A DNA stretch of 59,079 nt from Aeolococcus sp035552595 (lineage in GTDB: Bacteria; Chloroflexota; Dormibacteria; Aeolococcales; Aeolococcaceae). The stretch lies in assembly GCA_035552595.1 (NCBI GenBank), contig DASZKZ010000071.1, forward strand, positions 1-59,079. Direction: 5' to 3'. Within the stretch, counting starts at the first letter, position 1. Each line of letters opens with the position of its first letter. This document shows, in pieces, positions 16,029 through 24,172 of the stretch. The notes beneath the pieces are model-generated. The model did not search any database. It was not told where the DNA came from and saw only the letters and a list, made by a program, of their open reading frames with translations. The position numbers and the translations under genes are program-made.

Positions 16029-17555
16029 TTGCACCGACGCACCCGCATCCGCCTCGCCGCCGCCGGCGCCGTCGCGCTGGCCACCCTGCCGCTGACCGCT
16101 CACGCGGCTGACAGCAGCGCCACCTCGGCCGCCGGGGTGGCCGCGGACACGGTGTGGGTGGTGGTGGCGGCCTGCCTGGTGCTCTTCATGCAGGCGGGTT
16201 TCGCCATGCTGGAGGTCGGCTTCACGCGCATGAAGAACGTCGGCACCGTGGTCGCCAAGGTCATCGTCAACCTCAGCATCAGTTCGATCGTGTACTGGCT
16301 GGTGGGCTTCGCCTTCGCGTTCGGGGCGGCGTCGGGGTTCGTCAACAGCCTGATCGGCTTCAGCGGTTTCGCGCCCTCGTTCCACCCCGGCTCGACGATG
16401 AACCTGCCCGCGCTGGTGGGCTCGACGGCGCCGGCGTCGGCCAAGTTCTTCTTCGAGTTCGTGTTCTGCGCGGTGTCGCTGGCCATCGTCTGGGGCACCA
16501 TGCTGGAGCGAACCAAGTTCATCGTGTACATCCTCTTCGCGGTGCCCTTCGCCGGCTTCATCTATCCGATGATCAGCCACTGGCTGTTCGGCGGGGGCTG
16601 GCTCATGACCACGCTGGGAGCGCAGGACTTCGCCGGCTCGACGGTGGTCCACCTCACCGGCGCCACCGCGGGATTCGCCGGGCTGCTCCTGCTCGGCCCC
16701 CGCCTCGGCAAGTACTCGCGCGACGGCAGGCCCAATGCCATCCCCGGGCACAACATGCCCCTTGCTCAGCTCGGGGTCATCATCCTCTGGTTCGGCTGGT
16801 TCGGCTTCAACCCGGGGTCGACGCTCAACGCCACCAACCTGCACTTCGCCGACGTGGTCATCACCACCAACCTGGCGGCGGCGGCGGGCGCGCTGGCGGC
16901 GATGGCCACCATCTACCGGCTGCAGAAGTCCCTCGACGTGGGCATGATCGGCAACGGTGCCATCGCCGCGCTGGTGGCGATCACCGCACCCAGCGGGTAC
17001 GTCCAGCCCTGGGCGGCGATCATCATCGGCGCCGTCGCCGGCATCATCGTCGTCTACGGCGTGATCGCCATCGACAAGTGGATCGACGATCCCGTCGGCG
17101 CGCTCAGCGCCCACGGCCTCGCCGGCATCTGGGGCACGCTCTCCTGTGGCCTGTTCACCGATCCACAGCTGGCGACCTTCAACGGGGTCGGGCAGGGCGG
17201 GCTCTTCTACACGGGCAGCTTCCGGCAGCTGGGCGCGCAGGCCGCCGCGGTCGGCGCCGCCTTCATCACCGTGTTCGCGCTCAGCTTCGGACTGTTCTGG
17301 GCGATCAAGAAGACGGTCGGGTTGCGCGTCAGCGAGCGCCACGAGATCGACGGGCTCGACATCAGCGAGCACGGCATGTGGGGCTACCCGGAGCAGTTCA
17401 TGCCCGTTCCCGGCGGAGCGTATATTCACCCCGACGCGGTCGCCGAACCGGCGCGCCAGCTGATCGGGGCTCTCGTCCCGCAGGAGCACCCGCCCGCCCC
17501 GGAGCATGCGCCGCCGCGGGAGCCGGCGCCCACCACGGAGGGAGTCCCGTCGTGA
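16029..17555 (+). CDS. amtB: Ammonium transporter with signal peptide, second copy
   Basis: 508 residues from the TTG at 16029, chosen because AGGAGA sits 6 bases before it and the resulting N-terminus is a clean signal peptide (RTRIRLAAAGAVALA...AHA, cleavage near residue 26), as in AmtB. Eleven membrane segments follow; AGFAMLEVGFTRMKNV is the signature, and the pore His pair is in STVVHLTGATAGF and LSAHGLAGIWG. A GTG at 15996 is a poorer start. A Pro/Glu-rich 40-residue tail ends the protein. The PII gene overlaps its stop (GTGA), so the transporter is likely gated by that PII protein. Confidence 0.93.
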   Translation: MHRRTRIRLAAAGAVALATLPLTAHAADSSATSAAGVAADTVWVVVAACLVLFMQAGFAMLEVGFTRMKNVGTVVAKVIVNLSISSIVYWLVGFAFAFGAASGFVNSLIGFSGFAPSFHPGSTMNLPALVGSTAPASAKFFFEFVFCAVSLAIVWGTMLERTKFIVYILFAVPFAGFIYPMISHWLFGGGWLMTTLGAQDFAGSTVVHLTGATAGFAGLLLLGPRLGKYSRDGRPNAIPGHNMPLAQLGVIILWFGWFGFNPGSTLNATNLHFADVVITTNLAAAAGALAAMATIYRLQKSLDVGMIGNGAIAALVAITAPSGYVQPWAAIIIGAVAGIIVVYGVIAIDKWIDDPVGALSAHGLAGIWGTLSCGLFTDPQLATFNGVGQGGLFYTGSFRQLGAQAAAVGAAFITVFALSFGLFWAIKKTVGLRVSERHEIDGLDISEHGMWGYPEQFMPVPGGAYIHPDAVAEPARQLIGALVPQEHPPAPEHAPPREPAPTTEGVPS

Positions 17556-17920
17556 AGAAGGTGGAAGCGGTGATCAGGCCGGACAGGCTCCAGTCCGTCC
17601 AGGACGCTCTCGATGGGCTGGGCACCTCGGGGCTGACCGTCACCGAGGTGCTGGGCTGTGGCGCGCAGCGCGGCTACACGGAGACGTACCGCGGCGCCAA
17701 GGTGAACATCTCCCTGCAGCGCAAGGTCAAGGTGGAGGCCGTGGTCGGCGACTCCATGGTCGAGGCCGTCATCGACGCCATCAGCGGGGCGGCTCGCACG
17801 GGTGAGGTGGGGGACGGCAAGATCTTCGTGATTCCCGTCGACGACGCGGTGCGGATCCGCACCGGCGAGCGCGGCGACGGCATCGTCCGCCACCTCGTCC
17901 CCGAGCACTGGGGGCACTAG
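17552..17920 (+). CDS. glnK: Nitrogen regulatory PII protein (GlnB/GlnK)
   Basis: 122 residues, starting with GTG at 17552 and overlapping the transporter stop by 4 bases. The family fold is complete: KKVEAVIRPDRLQSVQDAL, the T-loop GYTETYRGAK with the Tyr that is uridylylated or adenylylated in other bacteria (Tyr51 equivalent), and the B-loop TGEVGDGKIFVIPVDDAVRIRTGERG region that binds ATP and 2-oxoglutarate. The last ten residues are an extension. Translational coupling to amtB fits a GlnK that blocks the transporter when nitrogen is plentiful. Confidence 0.96.
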   Translation: MKKVEAVIRPDRLQSVQDALDGLGTSGLTVTEVLGCGAQRGYTETYRGAKVNISLQRKVKVEAVVGDSMVEAVIDAISGAARTGEVGDGKIFVIPVDDAVRIRTGERGDGIVRHLVPEHWGH

Positions 17921-17943
17921 GCCGGCCCCACCACCCCAGCGAC

Positions 17944-17949
17944 TAGACT
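17944..17949 (+). promoter_or_regulatory. TANNNT -10 box, leaderless ferredoxin gene
   Basis: TAGACT lies 9 bases before the ferredoxin ATG, with no ribosome site between them, so transcription would begin at or next to the start codon. Confidence 0.5.
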
Positions 17950-17958
17950 CGATCGGTC

Positions 17959-18246
<288 letters not shown>

Positions 18247-18273
18247 GCCGGCGATCGGGGGGCCCTCTTCCCA

Positions 18274-18291
18274 TTTGTGCGCTGCACACAA
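18274..18291 (+). promoter_or_regulatory. TTTGTGC...GCACACAA palindrome upstream of glnA
   Basis: TTTGTGC-GCT-GCACACAA is an imperfect inverted repeat sharing both half-sites with the site at 15916. It lies about 135-150 bases before the glnA start. Confidence 0.5.
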
Positions 18292-18332
18292 GGTCTTCCG
18301 GGGCCGGCTCGGACGCGCTGTCCATGGTACCC

Positions 18333-18347
18333 GCCCCATCACGGGGC
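18333..18347 (+). terminator. Short hairpin between ferredoxin and glnA
   Basis: GCCCC-ATCAC-GGGGC, a perfect 5-bp stem, 87 bases after the ferredoxin stop; either a weak terminator or part of the glnA leader. Confidence 0.25.
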
Positions 18348-18423
18348 TAGCCTGAAACCCGACAATCCTGGCCACGCCCCGCGTCCCATCGCCCTGCGTG
18401 CGCCACACCCGAGGGAGGAGCGC

Positions 18424-19917
18424 ATGGCGATCGACGAGTCGGTAGCCGCACGGTACACAGCAGAGGTTGAGCCCACGATGTCTCCGACCGCCGTCTCCGC
18501 CACGACGCCCAAGCAGGTGATTCACCGCGCCAAGGAGCTGGGCGTGAAGATGGTCGACTTCCGCTTCACCGACCTCCCCGGAACCTGGCAGCACTTCAGC
18601 GTGCCGGTCAGCGAGCTGACCGAAGGGCTGTTCGAGGATGGCATCGGCTTCGACGGCTCCAGCATCCGCGGCTTTCAGAAGATCCACGAGAGCGACATGC
18701 TCCTCTTCCCCGACCCGACGCACGCCTTCCTCGACCCCACGCTCGAAGTCCCGACGCTGATCATCGTCTGCGACATCGCGGACCCGCTGACGCGCAAGCC
18801 GTACAGCCGCGACCCTCGCTACGTGGCCCGCAAGGCGGAGGAATACCTGCGCCAGTCGGGCATTGCCGACACGTCGTACTGGGGGCCCGAGGCGGAGTTC
18901 TACATCTTCAACTCCATCCGCTACGACCAGAACACCCATGAGGGTTACTACTTCATCGACTCCGATGAGGGCGTCTGGAACACCGGAAAGAACGGAACCG
19001 CCAACCTCGGCTACCGGCCCAAGTTGAAGAGCGGCTACTTCCCGGTGCCGCCGGTCGACAAGCAGCAGGACCTGCGCAGCCGCATCGTGCTGGCCATGAT
19101 CGAGTCGGGCATCGACATCGAGGTGCACCACCACGAGGTGGGCACCGCCGGCCAGGCCGAGATCGACATGCGCTTCGACACCCTGGTGTCGATGGCCGAC
19201 AAGGTGCTGCAGTACAAGTACCTCGTCAAGAGCGTGTGCTATCGCGAGGGATTCACCGCCACCTTCATGCCCAAGCCACTCTTCGGTGACAACGGCAGTG
19301 GCATGCACACCCATCAATCGCTGTGGAACGGCGACACCCCGCTCTTCTACGACAAGGACGGGTATGCGCTGCTCAGCGACACCGCCCGCTGGTACATCGG
19401 GGGGCTGCTCCAGCACGCGCCCGCCGTGCTCGCCTTCGCGGCTCCCACCACCAACAGCTACCGCCGGCTCGTCCCCGGATACGAGGCGCCCATCAAGCTC
19501 GCCTACAGCGCGCGCAACCGCAGCGCCTGCGTGCGCATCCCGACCTACAGCGACAAGCCCGCCGCGCGCCGTCTCGAGTTCCGCTCGCCGGACCCGATGT
19601 GCAATCCCTACCTGGCCTTCTCGGCGATGCTGATGGCCGGGCTTGACGGCATCCAGAACAAGATCGAGCCCCCGGTGCCGGTCGACGCCGACCTCTACGA
19701 GCTCGAGGGCCGCGAGGCCGAGCGCGTGCACGACCTGCCCGGTTCCCTGTCGGAGGTGCTCGACGCACTGGAGAACGACCAGGAGTTCCTGCTCCGCGGC
19801 GGCGTGTTCACCTCGGACCTGATCGACACGTACATCGCGTACAAGCGCGAGAGCGAGGTCGATCCGATCGCGCTGCGTCCCCACCCCTACGAGTTCTTCC
19901 TGTATTACGACGCGTGA
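18424..19917 (+). CDS. glnA: Glutamine synthetase, type I-beta
   Basis: 497 residues from the ATG at 18424, with GGGAGGAG just upstream. It is a full-length GSI: FDGSSIRGFQKIHESDM, GPEAEFYIF, the HHHEVGTAGQAEIDMRF metal and ammonium site, GSGMHTHQSL, NRSACVRIP and EFRSPDPMCNPYLAF. Unlike the enzyme at 12868 it has the long insertions of the beta type and a Tyr in DLYELEG, at the place of the adenylylated Tyr397, so it could be switched off by GlnE. This is probably the main ammonium-assimilating enzyme. A palindrome shared with the second amt promoter lies upstream. Confidence 0.96.
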   Translation: MAIDESVAARYTAEVEPTMSPTAVSATTPKQVIHRAKELGVKMVDFRFTDLPGTWQHFSVPVSELTEGLFEDGIGFDGSSIRGFQKIHESDMLLFPDPTHAFLDPTLEVPTLIIVCDIADPLTRKPYSRDPRYVARKAEEYLRQSGIADTSYWGPEAEFYIFNSIRYDQNTHEGYYFIDSDEGVWNTGKNGTANLGYRPKLKSGYFPVPPVDKQQDLRSRIVLAMIESGIDIEVHHHEVGTAGQAEIDMRFDTLVSMADKVLQYKYLVKSVCYREGFTATFMPKPLFGDNGSGMHTHQSLWNGDTPLFYDKDGYALLSDTARWYIGGLLQHAPAVLAFAAPTTNSYRRLVPGYEAPIKLAYSARNRSACVRIPTYSDKPAARRLEFRSPDPMCNPYLAFSAMLMAGLDGIQNKIEPPVPVDADLYELEGREAERVHDLPGSLSEVLDALENDQEFLLRGGVFTSDLIDTYIAYKRESEVDPIALRPHPYEFFLYYDA

Positions 19918-19925
19918 GTGAGCGA

Positions 19926-19951
19926 GGGTGGAGAGTCATGGCTCTCCGCCC
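19926..19951 (+). terminator. Hairpin after glnA
   Basis: GGGTGGAGAG-TCATGG-CTCTCCGCCC, a 10-bp stem with one G-T pair and a 6-nt loop, 8 bases after the stop. No U-run. Confidence 0.6.
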
Positions 19952-20112
19952 GACCGAGCGAGCAAGTCGTACCGTGGTGCGACGCTGGCGAGCCGCGCAG
20001 CGGGACGACGCGTGAACCCGTCCCTGGGACCCTTGACGCGTGCGCGGGATTTGCATGCGCCGGCGGCCGTCCTTAGGGTGGGGTGGGATCAGCAATCGCG
20101 TGGAGGGACCTG

Positions 20113-20349
20113 ATGGCAAATCCCATCGATCTGCTCGACCCGCCCGCGACCATGTCGTACGGCGGCCTCGTCGACTCGTCCACCGCGGAGGGCCAGGTCG
20201 ACGAGGAGGCCGACTGGTGCGGGGCCGTTGCCGCCCTGCTCGCCTCGAGCGTGTCCCGGGCCCGCAGCAACAGCGAAGCCCGGCCCGCCGGACGTTTGGC
20301 GCACATCACCAGCCGGCGCGGCGCCTACGCTCTGCGAGAGCGGCGCTGA
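20113..20349 (+). CDS. Small hypothetical protein
   Basis: 78 residues from the ATG at 20113, with GGAGGG 7 bases before it. The first half is acidic (DSSTAEGQVDEEADW), the end strongly basic (RRGAYALRERR). No membrane segment, motif or family is recognised. The good ribosome site is the main support. The 195 bases between glnA and this gene hold the terminator and nothing else I can name. Confidence 0.5.
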   Translation: MANPIDLLDPPATMSYGGLVDSSTAEGQVDEEADWCGAVAALLASSVSRARSNSEARPAGRLAHITSRRGAYALRERR

Positions 20350-20405
20350 CCTCACAGTGGCCGCCGCGACCGCATCGGTGAGGGCGGTCAGCGCCCGGTG
20401 CCGCG
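20342..20405 (+). terminator. Long inverted repeat between convergent genes
   Basis: GGCGCTGACC (20342-20351) pairs with GGTCAGCGCC (20396-20405) over a 44-nt loop; GTGAG/CTCAC inside extends it with a bulge. It covers the ends of both convergent genes. Confidence 0.35.
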
Positions 20406-20759
20406 GCGGCCACTGCACGGCACACAGAGCTCCGCCCATGGAAGCGCGGCCAGCCGCCCCGCCGGGATGAGCTCGGCGCAGGTGGTGCATCGGCCGTACG
20501 AGCCCTCGTCGAGGCGCGCCAGAGCACGGTCGATCTCCCTGACCGTCTCGTAGAGGGTGCGCGCCTGGTACGCGCCCATCATCCGTTCGATCGCGTAGGT
20601 GGTGCCCTCGCCGATCCTCTTGCCGAAGTTGAGGTTGGAGCTGTCCGCGGGATCGCTGAACTGCTCGATCCTGCCCAGCAGATAGGTGCGCTTCCTCTCG
20701 AGCTCCGAGCGCACCGCGGCGAGGGAGAGGTCGTCGGGTCGTTCGGCGGCGCCATCCAT
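20388..20759 (-). CDS. DksA/TraR-type C4 zinc-finger protein
   Basis: 123 residues. Residues 15-85 form a helical hairpin (LERKRTYLLGRIEQF, EIDRALARLDEGSYGRC), followed by a zinc finger C-T-T-C...C-V-P-C, the TraR/DksA signature. The coiled-coil tip acidic DxxDxA motif of true DksA is not obvious. Family members act on RNA polymerase through the secondary channel; in actinobacteria many relatives are of unknown role. It is convergent with the small gene at 20113 and has TACCGT 6 bases before its ATG. Confidence 0.82.
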   Translation of the reverse strand: MDGAAERPDDLSLAAVRSELERKRTYLLGRIEQFSDPADSSNLNFGKRIGEGTTYAIERMMGAYQARTLYETVREIDRALARLDEGSYGRCTTCAELIPAGRLAALPWAELCVPCSGRRGTGR

Positions 20760-20765
20760 CCGGCC

Positions 20766-20771
20766 ACGGTA
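20766..20771 (-). promoter_or_regulatory. TANNNT -10 box, leaderless zinc-finger gene
   Basis: On the minus strand TACCGT ends 6 bases before the ATG at 20759; no ribosome site is present. Confidence 0.45.
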
Positions 20772-20793
20772 GCGCCATCGCGTTTCTGGCAGA

Positions 20794-21993
20794 GTGCGGC
20801 CGGTGGGTCTGGAGCTGAGCGTTGCCGACGCGCGCCGGCTTGCGGTGGTGGCTCAGGGCCTCAACGGCCGCCGCCACCGCGATCCGCTGCGGTTGCTGCG
20901 GCGGCTCAGCGCCATCCAGATCGACACCATCTCGGTGATCGCCCGCTCGCACGAGCTGGTGGCGTTCTCCCGATTGGGGCCGGTCTCACGGGCCGAGCTG
21001 GCCCAGGCGTGGTGGGGCACCGGCACGACGTTCGAGTACTGGGCGCACGCCGCCTGCATCCTGCCTCTCGAACTGTGGCCGCTGTTCGCATGGCGGCGCC
21101 GGCGCTACGCGCGCCGCCATGGGGAGCTGACGGCCGAGCAGCGCGAGATCGTCGCCCAGCTTCGTGACTCCGGCCCTCGGACGGTTGCCGAGCTGGGCGG
21201 TACGCGGGTCACGCCGGGGTGGTGGGAATGGAGCCCGATCAAGTCGGCGGTGGAACATCTGCTGGCCCGCGGGGAGGTGGTCTGCACCGAGAGGCGCGGC
21301 TTTCGGCGCGTCTATCGCCTGGCGGAGGACGCGGTGCCGCACACCGTGCTGGAGATCGACCTCGACGATGCCGCGTGTCATGCCGCGCTGGTGAGCCTCG
21401 CCGCATCGCATCTGGGCGTGGCCACCGACGACGACCTGGCGGACTACTTCCGGCTGCCTGTGGCGGCGATCCGCCCCGCTGCCGAAGCCGCCGGGCTGAG
21501 GGCGGTGGCGGTGCGGGGATGGCCCAGATCGGCCTGGGCGCATGACGACGCCATCCAGGGAGCTTCGCGCACCACCCGCCATCGGCCGGTGCTGCTGTCG
21601 CCCTTCGATTCCCTGATCTGGCACCGGCCCCGGACCGAGCGACTCTTCGGGTTTCGCCACCGGCTCGAGGCCTACACGCCGGCCGCCAAGCGGCTGCACG
21701 GCTATTTCGTGATGCCGCTGCTCGCCGGCAGCCGGCTGGTGGGCCGCGTCGATCCCAAGCGTGACGGTCGCGTCCTGCGCGCTCGGACCGTCTCCCTCGA
21801 GCCCGCGGCGGTGAGCGACATGGCGGAGGCGCTGGCCGGCGCGGCGCTTTGGGTGGGGTGCGAGGAGGTGGTCGTCGAGGACGTCTCGCCCGCCGGGCTC
21901 GCCGGCCCCCTGCGCGCTGCGCTCCTGCGCCAACCGCAGCTCGCCGAGGCCGATGCCGGGGCAGGATCTGGCCGCCCCGCGACGTTTAACTGA
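20794..21993 (+). CDS. YcaQ/AlkX-like winged-helix DNA glycosylase family protein
   Basis: 399 residues from a GTG. It matches the HTH_42 (YcaQ) family: an N-terminal winged-helix block with RRLSAIQIDTISVIARSHEL, where QID is the QxD catalytic motif of AlkZ/AlkX interstrand-crosslink glycosylases, FEYWAHAACILP in the middle, and LLSPFDSLIWHRPRTERLFGF plus GYFVMPLLAGSRLVGRVDPK at the C-terminal part. It should unhook bulky or crosslinked DNA adducts. It stands alone and its start is only 35 bases from the divergent zinc-finger gene. Confidence 0.85.
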   Translation: MRPVGLELSVADARRLAVVAQGLNGRRHRDPLRLLRRLSAIQIDTISVIARSHELVAFSRLGPVSRAELAQAWWGTGTTFEYWAHAACILPLELWPLFAWRRRRYARRHGELTAEQREIVAQLRDSGPRTVAELGGTRVTPGWWEWSPIKSAVEHLLARGEVVCTERRGFRRVYRLAEDAVPHTVLEIDLDDAACHAALVSLAASHLGVATDDDLADYFRLPVAAIRPAAEAAGLRAVAVRGWPRSAWAHDDAIQGASRTTRHRPVLLSPFDSLIWHRPRTERLFGFRHRLEAYTPAAKRLHGYFVMPLLAGSRLVGRVDPKRDGRVLRARTVSLEPAAVSDMAEALAGAALWVGCEEVVVEDVSPAGLAGPLRAALLRQPQLAEADAGAGSGRPATFN

Positions 21994-22134
21994 GAAGACC
22001 GGCTGGCCAGCCCGGGTACACGGCGGGCAGAATGGCTGGAGGGGGGTGGTTCGCTCAGCGGGTTGATGGGGCCGGCATTCGGTGACCCAGGTTCACGCAG
22101 CGGGCGCGGCGACGATTCGCCAGGGAGATCGATT

Positions 22135-23790
22135 GTGAGAAGAAGGCACAAGGGCGCGGCGGGACTGGGCGCAGCCGCGCTCTGTGCCGCCCTTGCGGCG
22201 TGGTGGGCGGCCACCGCGGCCCCGTCCGTCAGCGCGCAGTCCGCGGCATTGCCCCTGCCCACCCCCAGCCTCGCCATCAGCCTGCCGGCGATCACAGTCC
22301 CGCCCCTGCCCACCCCCTCGCTGCCGGTCCCGTCGCTGCCCCCGCTGCCTCTGCCCACGCCGAGCCTGTCGCTGCCGCTCCCTTCGGGCACCAACGCGCT
22401 GCCGGCCCCCGGCGCCACCCCGGGCGGCTCGAGCTCGGCGTCGTCGCTCCCCGGCTCTCCGTGGATGCCCGGCGGGGGGTCGCCTTCGAGCACGGCCAGC
22501 ACCGGCGGGGACTCGGTGCTCGGAAACACGGCGTCGGTGCTCGGTTCGCTCCTCGGCCTGCTCGGCACCCCCGCCAACGTCGGCGTCGAACAGCCCACGC
22601 TCCAGCACTTCGGGACCCAGGCGCAGCCGGCCGCGGCGATGGTGCCTGCGCACGGCCGGCCGGCGGGCGGCGGGGGCGCATCCACCGGCTGGTTGGTGAT
22701 CGCGTTCACCCTGGTGGTGGCCGCCGCGGCACTGCTCATCAGCAGGCGTCGCGTGGGCCGCTGGCACCGCGCGGCCGGGATCGTCGTGATCCCCGCCGCG
22801 CTGCTTCTCGGGGGGATCGCCGTCGCGGCAGGGACCCCGACCGGCGCCCACGCGCCCGCCATCCGCGCCCGGCTGGCGAGCTCGGCCGGTGCGCCGAACC
22901 ACACGTCGTCGGCTGGCTCGACGGCGTCCGGGACAGGGGAGGAGCTGCTCGGACGGATCAGCGGGCTGGAGACCGCCGTCACCCGCCAGGCCGCTGATCT
23001 CGAGGCGCTCGCGCAGCCGCCGACCGATGCCGGCCAGGCACCCGGCGGCGGAGCCAACCGCGACGCGACGGGCCTGGCGACCCAGCAGCGTCAGCTGGCA
23101 ACCCGGCTGGAAGGCACTCTGCAGCAGGAATACGTCGTCTACGCCACGGCCGCGCAGGATCCGGGCAGCGCGTCGGCGCTGGTTGCCGCCGCGTCCTCCC
23201 AGCCCGCGCCGGTGCGCGCCGCGGTCGACTACGACGTCCAGGCGGTGCAGGCCGCTCTGGCGGAGCAGGCCGCCATCGCCAGGGCCGCGCAGTCCGCGGG
23301 CGGCGCTCCTCTGACATCGGGGCTACCGGGCGGCGGAGCCGCGGGCACCCCGCTGCTCAGCCCTCCGCTGGCGGGAGCGATCACCCAGGGCTTCGGACCG
23401 ACCACCCTGGCGTTCGAGCCGGCGATGCGGGTCGGCGGCATCACCTACCCGCATTTCCATACCGGCCTCGACATCGCCGCTCCCATGGATACGCCGGTGC
23501 AGGCGGCGGCGGCCGGCGTGGTGGCTCTGGCCGGAGCCGAGACGGACGGCCAGGGACACCTGGTGGGCTACGGCAACTACGTGGTCATCGCCCACGGCGG
23601 CGGCATGATCAGCCTGTACGGGCATCTCGACAAGCTGCTCGTCAAAGCCGGACAGGCGGTGCACGGCGGCGACCCCATCGGCCTGGAGGGGTCGACCGGG
23701 AATTCCACCGGGGCCCACGTGCACTTCGAGGTGCGCGTCGACGCTGTCCCGGTGGATCCCCTCGCCTACCTGCGTCCTGGGTCGCTGTAG
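22135..23790 (+). CDS. M23-family (LytM) peptidase with proline-rich and membrane-hairpin regions
   Basis: 551 residues from the GTG at 22135, chosen for the AGGGAG seven bases upstream and the signal peptide it gives (RRRHKG then a hydrophobic stretch, cleavage near SVSAQS). Then comes a 60-residue low-complexity run of LPTPSL-like repeats, a Gly/Ser linker, two membrane segments at about 200-250, a helical stalk, and a LytM domain. Zinc ligands are complete: H442 and D446 in HTGLD, H528 and H530 in HVHF. It should cut peptidoglycan cross-links outside the cell or activate another hydrolase. The internal membrane pair is unusual for exported M23 enzymes. Confidence 0.88.
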   Translation: MRRRHKGAAGLGAAALCAALAAWWAATAAPSVSAQSAALPLPTPSLAISLPAITVPPLPTPSLPVPSLPPLPLPTPSLSLPLPSGTNALPAPGATPGGSSSASSLPGSPWMPGGGSPSSTASTGGDSVLGNTASVLGSLLGLLGTPANVGVEQPTLQHFGTQAQPAAAMVPAHGRPAGGGGASTGWLVIAFTLVVAAAALLISRRRVGRWHRAAGIVVIPAALLLGGIAVAAGTPTGAHAPAIRARLASSAGAPNHTSSAGSTASGTGEELLGRISGLETAVTRQAADLEALAQPPTDAGQAPGGGANRDATGLATQQRQLATRLEGTLQQEYVVYATAAQDPGSASALVAAASSQPAPVRAAVDYDVQAVQAALAEQAAIARAAQSAGGAPLTSGLPGGGAAGTPLLSPPLAGAITQGFGPTTLAFEPAMRVGGITYPHFHTGLDIAAPMDTPVQAAAAGVVALAGAETDGQGHLVGYGNYVVIAHGGGMISLYGHLDKLLVKAGQAVHGGDPIGLEGSTGNSTGAHVHFEVRVDAVPVDPLAYLRPGSL

Positions 23791-23793
23791 CCC

Positions 23794-24112
23794 GACGCGG
23801 CCGCGGCGGGCGTGTCGGTGGGCCTGCTGCAGCACGACTTCCAGGACAGGGACGAGATGGCGCTCTTCGCGCTGAGGAGCCTGACCGAGCAGGTCGGTGC
23901 CCGCCTCGGGAGCGGTCTCATCGTCCCGGCCGACACGACTGAGCCCCAGACCGTGGTCCGCGCCGCCCTTGTCGAGCTGCTCCCGCTTGACGATGACTCA
24001 CCCTCCACATCGTGGCCGGCCACCAGCCACCGGACAGCGCCCTGGCCACCCTGGACGAGGCGCTCGATCGCGTCTGGGATGAGCGACCACCACGCGCCTC
24101 GGCGGGTGCCGG
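23794..24112 (+). pseudogene. Remnant of a TetR-family regulator
   Basis: Directly after the peptidase stop a frame reads AAAAGVSVGLLQHDF, the recognition helix and following Phe of a TetR helix-turn-helix, then RDEMALFALRSLTEQVGARL, a typical first ligand-domain helix, to LVELLPLDDD (about 23985). The text then resumes in another frame at 23997 with LTLHIVAGH and ATLDEALDRV, the usual last helices of TetR proteins. The first 25 or so residues are gone, about 65 residues are deleted in the middle and the reading frame is broken. The 382-base gap between neighbours holds nothing else. Confidence 0.65.
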
Positions 24113-24172
24113 CAACGGCTACCTGCGAGGAACCGTCACCGTGCCCCTGGGCTACGCACCGGCTGACGCGGG

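Noticed and set aside
22240..22400. Tandem-looking DNA repeats (ctgcccacccc..agc units)
   Set aside because: They encode the proline-rich linker of the M23 protein; unit lengths vary and no spacer structure is present.
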